64,000 bases of DNA from contig NZ_JASSZH010000009.1 in NCBI RefSeq assembly GCF_030271165.1, positions 124,001-188,000 on the forward strand, in the 5' to 3' direction. Positions 25,079-32,411 of the stretch are shown in pieces (within the stretch, counting starts at the first letter, position 1; every line of letters begins with the position of its first letter). A program made the position numbers and the translations under genes. The notes beneath the pieces were generated by a model that worked only from the letters and a program-made list of their open reading frames with translations, ran no database searches and was not told the origin of the DNA. Source of the stretch: Psychromicrobium xiongbiense. GTDB lineage: Bacteria; Actinomycetota; Actinomycetes; Actinomycetales; Micrococcaceae.

Positions 25079-25158
25079 CCTCCTGCCGGGAGTCACCTCC
25101 GGCGTTCCGCCCGTGTCCATGACCGAAAGCCCGTCGATCACCGAAAGCGAGTGCGTTC

Positions 25159-25539
25159 ATGGCATGCCGTCTCAGTGAACTCGTTCTTGGCTGCCGGGAT
25201 CCTGAGCTGCTGGCCCGCTTCTGGTGTGAAGTACTGGACTACGTCGTGCTGGATCGCGAAGGCGACGAGTGCGTGGAAATCGGTCCCCGAGAAGGCTTCG
25301 GCGGGCCGCAACCGACCATCATTCTCAGCCGCAGGGACGAGCCGGAACCCGGGAAGTCCCGCCTGCATATCGATCTGAATGCCACGGACCGTGACCAGGA
25401 GGCCGAACTTGAACGGCTTCTGGTGCTCGGCGCCCGCCCGGCCGACATCGGGCAGAACGGGCAGGAGCAGTGGCATGTTCTCGCCGATCCCGAGGGCAAT
25501 GAGTTCTGCCTGCTCAGGCAACGTCTCAACCCGCTCTGA
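25159..25539 (+). CDS. VOC-family glyoxalase/bleomycin-resistance-like protein
   Basis: A 126-residue single vicinal-oxygen-chelate module. The fold pattern is plain: ELVLGCRDPELLARFWCEVLDY for the first beta-alpha unit, HIDLNATD carrying a candidate metal His, and WHVLADPEGNEFCLL at the end carrying the Glu. Actinobacterial members of this subgroup are usually of unknown substrate. The start is uncertain; no strong ribosome binding site is seen. Confidence 0.8.
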   Translation: MACRLSELVLGCRDPELLARFWCEVLDYVVLDREGDECVEIGPREGFGGPQPTIILSRRDEPEPGKSRLHIDLNATDRDQEAELERLLVLGARPADIGQNGQEQWHVLADPEGNEFCLLRQRLNPL

Positions 25540-25558
25540 CGCTCTCGCAGGAGAGTGA

Positions 25559-27136
25559 TTACCGGGTACGGTGAGGCAACAGGCTGACCCGCTTGCGCTC
25601 GGCGGCAGGGGTCTGGAAATGGATCAGGAGACGTCTGGTCTTCGGGTCGATCACCAGCAGGTAGGCCAGGAAGGCCAGCGTCACCACCGCCGCCATCGTG
25701 GCTGGCTGGATGGGCGTGTCCACGAACTGGGCGACAAAGAGCTGGTCCTGGGCTCCGAAGATCACAAAGAAGACCACGACGACGTACCAGAGCTTGGTCT
25801 GCCAGTCATTGCGGATGCCGGTCGCCGCCAGGAACGGAATGAACCACAGCACGTACCACGGTTGGATGATCGGCCCCAGCAACACGACAGCAGCGAAGGC
25901 GAGAGCGAGCCGCCGGATCACCTTGCGGTCATCGCCACGGACCATCAGATAGGCCGCGATCGCTACCCCGATCCACTTGAGGACCTTGCGGAACAGCTCT
26001 GCGATACTCCCACCGTCCAGGCCGACAGCCGAGGTCACCGAGGCGATGATATTGCTGACAAAACCCGACGGCGTGTACGCGATGAACCCCGGAGTGGGAT
26101 CCAGGATGGCATTCATCCAGCCCATCCCCAGGTGATAGGGCAGGCCGCTGATCAACAACAACGCCAGCGAGCCCAGACCGGTGACGGCCCAACAGAAGAT
26201 TTTCCGCCACCAGCTGGCATGCGGGCCTGCCCACAGCAGACCGATGAAGGGCAGCACCAGAACGGTGATGGGCTTGATGCCGATCGAGATGGTGACCAGG
26301 ATGATGCCAGCGAGCCAGCCGCCTCGCGCCGCGTAGTACACCCCCGCCAACGCGAAGCCGATCATCAACGAGTCGTTATGGGCGCTCGCCACAAAGCTGA
26401 TGATGGCCAGTGGATTGGCCACCGCCAGCCAGACGGTGCGGGCGCCGTCCACATGGTGCAGTCCAGCCAGGCGGTACGCGTAATAGGCGCACATGGCCAG
26501 ACCGGCCAGTGAAAGCACACGGAAGAGCAGAACCGAGGCATCCGGCTGTGCCCCCGTGAGCTCCACGACCCATTTCTCCAGCCAGAGAAAGTACGGCCCG
26601 TAGGGTGTCCGGGTAGTCGCCCAAGTGGGGTCCACGCCCATACTCAGCCAGTTGGTCAGTGTGGAAATACCATCCTGATAGGGGTTGAGCCCCTCATTGA
26701 CCAGCCTGCCCTGGCCGTTATAGGCGTACACGTCCCGTGAATAGATCGGGACGGTGAAGAACAGCGGGGCGCTCCAGGCAGCCAGCGCGATGACGACTGG
26801 CTTGATGGTGCCGCGTCCCCAGTACCTCAGGCGCTGCCCCAGTCGCAGCCAGGACCGGATCAGCAGCATGGCACCGAAGGCGAGCAGCAGAGTGGACACA
26901 GTGACCCCCCAGCCTTCGGCGCGCAGCGCAATGAACAGTGGGTTCCTCTGCAGTGGCGAGGAGGGGGCAAGCCAGCCTGTCCCCCAGGATCCGACCATCA
27001 TCATCAGCGAGCCGACAAAGCCCTGCCAGATCGCCCAGTGTGGCGTGGAGTTGATGCCGTCTGGCGGAGGGACGGTCCAGAGCGATTTGAGCCATGCAGC
27101 GGGGCCACCCAGCGGTGTGGCGGTGCTGTTGCTCAT
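25559..27136 (-). CDS. MptA/MptB-family alpha-1,6-mannosyltransferase (copy 2)
   Basis: A 525-residue paralogue of the 21.9-23.5 kb gene with the same membrane plan: YSRDVYAYNGQGRLVNEGLNPY in the first large loop, TPYGPYFLWLEKWVV, and ANPLAIISFVASAHNDSLMIGFALAG. Two such enzymes with a GT87-like protein suggest separate initiation and elongation steps for a mannan or lipomannan, as for MptB and MptA in corynebacteria; which is which cannot be told here. The start is the ATG with GAAGGA 7 nt upstream, 51 codons inside the longest frame. Confidence 0.82.
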   Translation of the reverse strand: MSNSTATPLGGPAAWLKSLWTVPPPDGINSTPHWAIWQGFVGSLMMMVGSWGTGWLAPSSPLQRNPLFIALRAEGWGVTVSTLLLAFGAMLLIRSWLRLGQRLRYWGRGTIKPVVIALAAWSAPLFFTVPIYSRDVYAYNGQGRLVNEGLNPYQDGISTLTNWLSMGVDPTWATTRTPYGPYFLWLEKWVVELTGAQPDASVLLFRVLSLAGLAMCAYYAYRLAGLHHVDGARTVWLAVANPLAIISFVASAHNDSLMIGFALAGVYYAARGGWLAGIILVTISIGIKPITVLVLPFIGLLWAGPHASWWRKIFCWAVTGLGSLALLLISGLPYHLGMGWMNAILDPTPGFIAYTPSGFVSNIIASVTSAVGLDGGSIAELFRKVLKWIGVAIAAYLMVRGDDRKVIRRLALAFAAVVLLGPIIQPWYVLWFIPFLAATGIRNDWQTKLWYVVVVFFVIFGAQDQLFVAQFVDTPIQPATMAAVVTLAFLAYLLVIDPKTRRLLIHFQTPAAERKRVSLLPHRTR

Positions 27137-27325
27137 GGACTGTCCTTCAGGGTAGTTCTCAATGATTCTCAGCGCAGCACAGTCAGGAGTCCGCACGCAG
27201 CGCAACCCGTTTATTTTACCGTGGTCGGGCCTCTGTAGCTCGGGAGACCGTGCGTTGCAGACCCGCATCGATACCCAATCGAAATGCACCGAGGGGTTGA
27301 CGTGGTCTGGACCACTGCGCCGGGA

Positions 27326-27331
27326 TAAGTT
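27326..27331 (+). promoter_or_regulatory. -10 hexamer TAAGTT, six bases before orn
   Basis: TAAGTT, 6 nt, then the orn GTG; no ribosome binding site, so a leaderless message is likely. Confidence 0.4.
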
Positions 27332-27337
27332 GGACCG

Positions 27338-27982
27338 GTGAGTATTTCAACTGAGCGCATCGTCTGGATCGACTGCGAAATGACCGGCCTGGACCTGACC
27401 GCGGACGCCTTGATCGAGGTAGCCGTGCTGATCACCGATGGCGAGCTGAACATCCTTGATCCCGGCCTGGACCTGGTGATCAAGCCGTCTGAGGAGGCAC
27501 TGGCGCAGATGAACGATTTTGTGCGCACGATGCACACCACCTCCAAGCTGCTGGACGAGTTGCCGGCTGGCCTGGAGATGGCCGATGCCGAACAGCAGGT
27601 CCTCGACTACCTGAGCCGTTATGTGCCGGAGGCTGGCAAGGCGCTGCTGGGCGGCAACTCGATCGGCACCGACAAGACCTTCCTGGCCCGGGACATGCCG
27701 CGCGTCATCGACCATTTGCATTACCGCGTCATCGACGTCTCCACGGTGAAGGAGCTGGCCCGCCGTTGGTATCCCCGCGCTTATTTTCAGGCGCCCGCAA
27801 AACATGGCGGCCACCGGGCGCTCGGTGATATCCGGGACTCCATCAACGAGCTGCGCTACTACCGTGAAGCGGTGTTCGTCCCCGCCCCGGGCCCGGATTC
27901 GGAACGCTCCCGGGCCATCGCCCAGCAGATTGACGGCGCCTCCGCCAGTCATGGACGGCCAGCCGAGAATCAGTCGGTCTGA
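27338..27982 (+). CDS. orn: Oligoribonuclease
   Basis: A 214-residue DEDDh exonuclease. Catalytic residues are visible as DCEMTG (Asp12, Glu14), the LLGGNSIGTDKTFLARDMP segment and HRALGDIRDSI (His and Asp). It degrades the dinucleotides left by other RNases and pGpG from cyclic di-GMP turnover. A disordered C-terminal tail of about 25 residues extends beyond the core. Start GTG with a -10 hexamer 6 nt upstream. It is followed by tRNA-His on the same strand. Confidence 0.95.
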   Translation: MSISTERIVWIDCEMTGLDLTADALIEVAVLITDGELNILDPGLDLVIKPSEEALAQMNDFVRTMHTTSKLLDELPAGLEMADAEQQVLDYLSRYVPEAGKALLGGNSIGTDKTFLARDMPRVIDHLHYRVIDVSTVKELARRWYPRAYFQAPAKHGGHRALGDIRDSINELRYYREAVFVPAPGPDSERSRAIAQQIDGASASHGRPAENQSV

Positions 27983-28089
27983 GGGGCGTGCAACCCACCG
28001 CGTTGAACGGTGAAACACACCGTCAACGCCACCGTGTGCGCAACACCCCTCGCGACACGGTATAGTGGTGGACGCTGCAAAACGCACTT

Positions 28090-28166
28090 GGTGGGATTAG
28101 CTCAGTTGGCAGAGCGCCTGGTTGTGGTCCAGGAGGTCGCGGGTTCGACCCCCGTATCTCACCCCA
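28090..28166 (+). tRNA. tRNA-His (anticodon GUG)
   Basis: Cloverleaf: acceptor GTGGGAT pairs with ATCTCAC, D-arm TAGCTCAGTTGGCAGAGC, anticodon loop TTGTGGT giving GUG, T-arm CGGGTTCGACCCCCG. The extra G at 28090 pairs with the C discriminator, the identity feature of tRNA-His. CCA is encoded (28164-28166). The final ACCCCA is the first part of the 112-bp direct repeat that bounds the island. Confidence 0.95.
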
Positions 28167-28272
28167 AGTCACCTGTGAGGCCGTACCGGAGAGATCCGGT
28201 ACGGCCTCACAGGTGTATTACGGTGGTGTTGGCTGCCTGGTGACACCCGGCTGCTCTGACTCATCCGTTGCC
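28161..28272. repeat. Left 112-bp direct repeat (putative attL)
   Basis: Begins in the last 6 nt of tRNA-His (ACCCCA) and ends at CCGTTGCC. It is identical to 32852-32963 except for A/G at 28201 and T/C at 28264. It contains the long hairpin at 28170-28215. Confidence 0.9.
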
Positions 28273-28876
28273 GAACCGGGGCTGGAGAGGTCCGTGATCG
28301 CGTCTGCGTGGTGCGCAATGGTGATTCTGATACGTCGTCACAACGTGCCATTGACCGGATGACCGTCGTATGCGCAACCCCAAGCTCGCGAGCGATCTCT
28401 CGGAAGCTGGCTCCCTCGCCTTTGGCTGCGCGAACTGCCCGTAGGTCCTCGTCGGCCAACACGCGAAGGCGGGCGCGGGTGTCGATACCGGCCTCGATGA
28501 GTCGCCTTCGAACGGTCTGAACGTGGAGTCCGTACTTCTTCGCGATCTGCACTTGAGTCAGACTGTTTGCGTAGTCGGCCACCAGCGGCGGAAGCGAACG
28601 CATCGGACGCGCACCTCGCAGATCGTCACTCCGGACGGGCCGCGCCGGCCCCTCATCGCCAACTCGTTGCTTGCTTCCACCCGCGCGATGGCGCTCATGC
28701 TCCCCCAGGATCAAGAGGTCCCCGGACTCCGGATCGTGTTGCGAAAGCTCGACCATCTGCACAAGGGCGGGTGAAGGATGAGCGAGGTCCTGCAGCGGCT
28801 TTCTGACTCTTGCGAGATCAACCGCTGCCGTTGGATCATCCGCTCCATCGTTCATCACCCCATTCTTCCAGCGCAC
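28169..28876 (-). CDS. HTH protein at the left edge of the island
   Basis: A 235-residue basic protein. Residues about 95-190 hold two helix-turn-helix-like units, TQVQIAKKYGLHVQTVRRRL and SFREIARELGVAHTTVIRSM, of the kind found at the C-terminus of serine recombinases (Hin/resolvase-like), but no catalytic recombinase domain precedes them. The last about 22 residues (ending RPYRISPVRPHR) are encoded inside the direct repeat, so the natural C-terminus may have been altered by integration. It is divergent from the NYN gene. A regulator or excision accessory role is inference; a start at the internal ATG (MNDGADD) is equally possible. Confidence 0.55.
   Translation of the reverse strand: MRWKNGVMNDGADDPTAAVDLARVRKPLQDLAHPSPALVQMVELSQHDPESGDLLILGEHERHRAGGSKQRVGDEGPARPVRSDDLRGARPMRSLPPLVADYANSLTQVQIAKKYGLHVQTVRRRLIEAGIDTRARLRVLADEDLRAVRAAKGEGASFREIARELGVAHTTVIRSMARCDDVSESPLRTTQTRSRTSPAPVRQRMSQSSRVSPGSQHHRNTPVRPYRISPVRPHR
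28170..28215. terminator. 20-bp perfect-stem hairpin after tRNA-His
   Basis: Stem 28170-28189 pairs perfectly with 28196-28215 around a 6-nt loop AGAGAT. Its place right after the tRNA suggests a terminator for orn/tRNA-His, though there is no T tract. It lies inside the direct repeat, so the same structure recurs at the other island edge. Confidence 0.5.
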
Positions 28877-28916
28877 TGCCTGCCCCTCGAGCCCAGTGAA
28901 TGTCAGACCCTCTAGC

Positions 28917-28922
28917 TAGCAT
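28917..28922 (+). promoter_or_regulatory. -10 hexamer TAGCAT, seven bases before the NYN gene
   Basis: TAGCAT, 7 nt, then the ATG at 28930; no ribosome binding site. Leaderless layout similar to host genes. Confidence 0.35.
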
Positions 28923-28929
28923 TTGAGCC

Positions 28930-29664
28930 ATGAGAGTCGGCGTCTACATCGACGGGTACAACCTGTACTACGGCGGTCGCGGCCTGTGCGGCCGATCGAC
29001 CCCGGGGTGGCGTTGGCTCGATCTGAAGGCGCTTGCATCTGACCTGATCGCCGCACACTCCCGCTGGCAAGACCCGATCATCGAGACGATCACTTACTGC
29101 ACCGCGCGGGTAAGCGGAGCCAGCAACCCCGTCGGCCAGCGCGAACAGGATGTATACCTCCGCGCGCTGGAACGCTCCGGCTCCGTCACTCAGATCAGCT
29201 ACGGCAACTACGTCGCCAGGGTGGCCACGGCGCCGCTCGCGACCGCTGGCCGGAACGGCAAACCGGTCATCAGCCGTCCTCAGTGGCCGCTGATGGTCCA
29301 GGACGGAGCCGAGCAAGACGTTCCCGATGCTCGGTTCATGGCCTCCATTGCTCGCCGGGAGGAGAAGGGCTCCGACGTCAACGTCGCCTCACACCTGCTC
29401 ATCGATGTGCTTACCGAAGCCGTAGACGCTGCCGTGGTGATCTCCAACGACAGCGACCTGGCCTACCCCATCGCCTTCGCGAGAGGCCGTGTGCCAATCG
29501 GCCTCGTCAATCCCACCAAGGGCTACCGCGCAGGCAAGCTCGCCGGCGAGCACACCGACGGCGTGGGCAACCACTGGTGGTACCAGCTGCAGCCCTCCGA
29601 CTGGTACGCACACCAACTTCCGCCGACCATCGGCCCACGCGTCATCAAGCCACAAGAGTGGTGA
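28930..29664 (+). CDS. NYN-domain (PIN-like) nuclease
   Basis: A 244-residue protein of the NYN/LabA-DUF88 class, a PIN-like fold that cleaves RNA in characterised members. The acidic metal-site residues are in place: VYIDGYN (Asp8), [16 protein letters not shown] (Asp149), and [14 protein letters not shown] (Asp174, Asp176). The C-terminal part, with the [17 protein letters not shown] segment, is a tail seen in phage- and island-borne NYN proteins. It is the first plus-strand gene of the island; the IS256 element sits 17 bp past its stop and separates it from what was probably its own terminator. An RNA-cleaving defence or toxin role is inference from the fold and the island context. Confidence 0.8.
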   Translation: MRVGVYIDGYNLYYGGRGLCGRSTPGWRWLDLKALASDLIAAHSRWQDPIIETITYCTARVSGASNPVGQREQDVYLRALERSGSVTQISYGNYVARVATAPLATAGRNGKPVISRPQWPLMVQDGAEQDVPDARFMASIARREEKGSDVNVASHLLIDVLTEAVDAAVVISNDSDLAYPIAFARGRVPIGLVNPTKGYRAGKLAGEHTDGVGNHWWYQLQPSDWYAHQLPPTIGPRVIKPQEW

Positions 29665-29673
29665 CTGGAGCCG

Positions 29674-29681
29674 TCATGCTG
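29674..29681 (+). repeat. Left target-site duplication TCATGCTG
   Basis: 8-bp direct repeat of 31014-31021, directly abutting the left inverted repeat of the insertion sequence. IS256-family elements generate 8-9 bp duplications. Confidence 0.8.
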
Positions 29682-31013
29682 AGTAGCGCCCCGTAACGTG
29701 GTGTAGCCCACGATGACCGCACTTCATATTGTCGACCCTGCGAGCGTGCTCGCTGAAGCCCTGACCGACGCGTCGCCGGATCTGATGCGTAGCCTGCTGC
29801 AGACCACGATCAACGCGCTGCTGTCCGCCGACGCGAACGCGGTGGTCGGCGCAGAATGGGGCAAGCCCAGCCCCGACCGCACCTCACAGCTCAACGGCTA
29901 CCGGCACCGCGAGCTCGATACGCGGGTCGAGACAATCGACGTCGCGATCCCGAAGCTCCGGCAGGGCACCTACTTCCCGGAGTGGTTGCTGGAGCGCCGC
30001 AAACGCGCCGAGACCGCCTTGATCACGGTCGTCGCGGACTGCTACCTCGCCGGGGTGGGCACCCGTCGGATGGACAAGCTGGTCAAGACCCTCGATATCC
30101 ACTCCCTGTCGAAGTCGCAGGTGTCGCGGATGGCCGCGGACCTCGACGAGCACGTCGACCAATTCCGGCACCGCCCGCTGGGCGAGGCTGGCCCGTTCAC
30201 GTTCGTCGCCGCCGACGCGCTGACCATGAAGGTCCGCGAGGGCGGCCGCGTCATCAACGCCGTCGTGCTCGTCGCGACCGGCGTCAACGCCGACGGGCAC
30301 CGCGAAGTCCTCGGCCTCCGCGTGGCGACCAGCGAGACCGGGGCGGCGTGGAACAGCTTCTTCGCCGACCTCGTCGCCCGCGGCCTGGGTGGGGTCCGCC
30401 TGGTCACCAGCGACGCGCACGCCGGGCTCGTGGAAGCGATCGCCGCGAACCTGCCCGGCACGGTCTGGCAAAGATGCAGAACCCACTACGCCGCGAACCT
30501 AATGTCCGTCACCCCAAAGGCAATGTGGCCGACGGTGAAAGCGATGCTGCACTCCGTCTACGACCAGCCCGACAAGGCCGCCCTGAACGCCCAATTCGAC
30601 CGGCTCCTGGACTACGTCGACGGAAAACTCCCCGACGCGCACGAGCACCTCGACACCGCACGGGCGGACATCCTCGCGTTCACCGGGTTCCCTGACGGGC
30701 TCTGGCAGCAGATCTGGTCAAACAATCCGAACGAGCGCCTCAACCGCGAGATCCGCCGCCGCACCGACTCCGTGGGCATCTTCCCGAACCGGGATGCGAT
30801 CATCCGACTCGTCGGCGCGGTCCTGGCCGAGCAGACAGACGAATGGGTCGAAGGCCGCCGCTACCTCGGCCTCGAGATCCTCGCCAAGTCCCGCCTCACC
30901 CTCGTCGCCGACACCGGGAGCGAGGCGAACACCGACATCCTCGAACTCAGCGCCTAACCGAAACCAAAAGCAGAAGGATCACCAACGGCTACACCACGTT
31001 CTGGGGCTTGACC
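29682..31013 (+). mobile_element. IS256-family insertion sequence, 1332 bp
   Basis: One transposase gene framed by 27-bp imperfect terminal inverted repeats (29682-29708 and 30987-31013; 21 of 27 match, including the inner 14-nt block AACGTGGTGTAGCC) and by the 8-bp duplication TCATGCTG. The perfect duplication and intact transposase suggest a recent insertion that could still be active. Confidence 0.88.
29713..30957 (+). CDS. IS256-family DDE transposase
   Basis: A 414-residue transposase of the usual family length. The catalytic triad regions are visible: first Asp in FVAADALTMKV, second Asp in LVTSDAHAGL, and Glu in the SNNPNERLNREIRRRT signature. The WQRCRTHYAANLM segment with the conserved Cys/His is also present. 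There is no frameshift. The ATG is 5 bp inside the left inverted repeat boundary. Confidence 0.95.
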   Translation: MTALHIVDPASVLAEALTDASPDLMRSLLQTTINALLSADANAVVGAEWGKPSPDRTSQLNGYRHRELDTRVETIDVAIPKLRQGTYFPEWLLERRKRAETALITVVADCYLAGVGTRRMDKLVKTLDIHSLSKSQVSRMAADLDEHVDQFRHRPLGEAGPFTFVAADALTMKVREGGRVINAVVLVATGVNADGHREVLGLRVATSETGAAWNSFFADLVARGLGGVRLVTSDAHAGLVEAIAANLPGTVWQRCRTHYAANLMSVTPKAMWPTVKAMLHSVYDQPDKAALNAQFDRLLDYVDGKLPDAHEHLDTARADILAFTGFPDGLWQQIWSNNPNERLNREIRRRTDSVGIFPNRDAIIRLVGAVLAEQTDEWVEGRRYLGLEILAKSRLTLVADTGSEANTDILELSA

Positions 31014-31021
31014 TCATGCTG
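31014..31021 (+). repeat. Right target-site duplication TCATGCTG
   Basis: Matches 29674-29681 exactly and abuts the right inverted repeat. Confidence 0.8.
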
Positions 31022-31040
31022 CTACACTTGAGTCATACCA

Positions 31041-31067
31041 CCCGGCCCCTCTGGGGCCGGGTTTTTT
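31041..31067 (+). terminator. Strong intrinsic terminator, probably of the NYN gene before IS insertion
   Basis: CCCGGCCCC-TCT-GGGGCCGGG with a 9-bp stem followed by six T. Without the insertion sequence it would lie about 45 bp past the NYN stop. It also shields the downstream DUF5343-HEPN unit from transposase read-through. Confidence 0.85.
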
Positions 31068-31118
31068 CGTGGCCACCGGGCGCAAACTCGTGGCGGGCGG
31101 CGACACCTTCTGACAGCA

Positions 31119-31124
31119 TATAAT
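31119..31124 (+). promoter_or_regulatory. Consensus -10 box TATAAT for the DUF5343-HEPN unit
   Basis: A perfect TATAAT. Transcription would start near 31131, giving a leader of about 28 nt with AGAGG before the ATG at 31159. No consensus -35 is visible. It is the best -10 match I noted in the window. Confidence 0.6.
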
Positions 31125-31158
31125 CATCCCACGCATGCAAGCAGAAAGAGGATCGACG

Positions 31159-31797
31159 ATGGCCGACGATGCGAGCAGTAAGGTCCCCTACCTTCAGGCC
31201 TACGGCAACCTCAAGAAGGCGCTCGACAAGATCACGCAGGCCGCGGTGCCTCCCAGGTTCACGCAAGATTTCCTGGCGACCACGCTTGACATGCCCGGGG
31301 GCGGGGCGCGGCCGGTCATCCCGTACCTGAAGCGAGCCGGCTTCCTCACGTCGGATGGCACCCCGACCGAGCTCTACAAGCGGTTCCGGAACTCGTCGCT
31401 TCGGGGCGCTGCAGCGGCGCAGGGCCTCCGCAACGCCTACTCGGACCTCTATGTCGCCAATGAGTACGTCCACGACGCAAGCGACAAGGATCTCAAGGGC
31501 CTCATTGTGCAGGTCACCGGACTTGAAGAGGGGTCCAAGCTGATCCCAGCTATGGTTGGCTCCTTCAAGACACTGAAGGCGTTTGCCGACTTTAGCGCCG
31601 AGCCGAATGCCGACCTTGATCAGGAGAGTGGCGATGAGGGGGAGGACCTAAGTGGGAAGGGCGGAAACGGCAACATCGGGAACGAGCAGGGCAACAACAT
31701 TCGCCTCGGATACACGATTCATCTCAACCTTCCGGCAACGACGGACATCGCAGTCTTCAACGCGATCTTCAAGAGCCTTAAAGAGCATCTGCTCTGA
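31159..31797 (+). CDS. DUF5343 protein
   Basis: A 212-residue protein. Its first about 150 residues carry the DUF5343 pattern: VPYLQAYGNLKKALDKI, PRFTQDFLATTLDM, the winged-helix-like PYLKRAGFLTSDGTPTELYKRFRNSS, and AYSDLYVAN. Residues 160-180 are an acidic, glycine-rich linker, and the C-terminus (RLGYTIHLNLPATTDIAVFNAIFKSLKEHLL) is a small strand-helix unit. The family has no established function and often sits in defence-type loci. The start was placed at the ATG with AGAGG 9 nt upstream; an upstream ATG at 31135 lies too close to the predicted transcription start. Its TGA overlaps the next ATG (TGATG), so the two proteins are co-translated. Confidence 0.8.
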   Translation: MADDASSKVPYLQAYGNLKKALDKITQAAVPPRFTQDFLATTLDMPGGGARPVIPYLKRAGFLTSDGTPTELYKRFRNSSLRGAAAAQGLRNAYSDLYVANEYVHDASDKDLKGLIVQVTGLEEGSKLIPAMVGSFKTLKAFADFSAEPNADLDQESGDEGEDLSGKGGNGNIGNEQGNNIRLGYTIHLNLPATTDIAVFNAIFKSLKEHLL

Positions 31798-32384
31798 TGG
31801 CCACGGACGACGGGCTGAAGGTCTTCTTCATGACAGCGCAACTCATGGAGGAAGACCTTGATGCGATCGAGCAAGACCTAACGCTCGACCTCGGCCGGCG
31901 GCGGAACACGAGCACAGGCGAGGCTGCAGACTACTACCCTCAGATCGAGCATGTCTTTCGCGCCGAGGCGAAGGCGATGGCACCGCACTACGAGGTGTTC
32001 TACTCGCTGGAGCGGACGATCCGGACTCTCGTCGCCGACTCGCTGGAGGCCGCCGACGGAACAGGTTGGTGGAACGACCCCAACCGGGTCCCACCAAGGA
32101 TCAAGGAGGATTGTGAGAACCGTCTGAAAAAGGAAGAAGACACCGGAGTCACACTTCGTTCGGAAGACCCGCTCGACTTCTCCACCTTCGGCGAACTGGG
32201 GCAGATCATCACGAACAACTGGGACGTCTTCGGCGCGCTCTTCAAGAGCGAGAAGGCGGTCACTCGGATCATGGCCAATCTGAACACGCTTCGCGGTCCG
32301 ATCGCGCACTGCACGCTGCTGGCGGAGGACGAAGTGGTCCGCCTGCGTCTCTCGGTGCGCGACTGGTTCCGGCAGATGGAGTAA
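31797..32384 (+). CDS. Swt1-type HEPN-domain protein
   Basis: A 195-residue all-helical protein matching the HEPN domain of the Swt1 family: YYPQIEHVFRAEAKAMAPHYEVFYSLE, GTGWWNDPNRVPPRIK, LDFSTFGELGQIITNNWDVFG and NTLRGPIAHCTLLAEDEVVRL. The last block contains the HEPN ribonuclease motif R-x4-H (Arg166, His171), the catalytic pair in HEPN toxins and many anti-phage effectors. It overlaps the DUF5343 gene by one base, a strong sign of a two-component unit. The likely activity is RNA cleavage controlled by the DUF5343 partner; that is inference. Confidence 0.8.
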   Translation: MATDDGLKVFFMTAQLMEEDLDAIEQDLTLDLGRRRNTSTGEAADYYPQIEHVFRAEAKAMAPHYEVFYSLERTIRTLVADSLEAADGTGWWNDPNRVPPRIKEDCENRLKKEEDTGVTLRSEDPLDFSTFGELGQIITNNWDVFGALFKSEKAVTRIMANLNTLRGPIAHCTLLAEDEVVRLRLSVRDWFRQME

Positions 32385-32411
32385 GTGCTCCGTGCGCAGG
32401 CAGTATGCGCC

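Noticed and set aside
23648..25141. Long minus-strand open frame
   Set aside because: Shadow of the GT87-like gene; its translation is rich in His, Gln, Arg and Pro with no domain.
30042..30461. Minus-strand frames inside the insertion sequence as passenger genes
   Set aside because: They are antisense to the transposase and have no ribosome binding site or recognisable domain.
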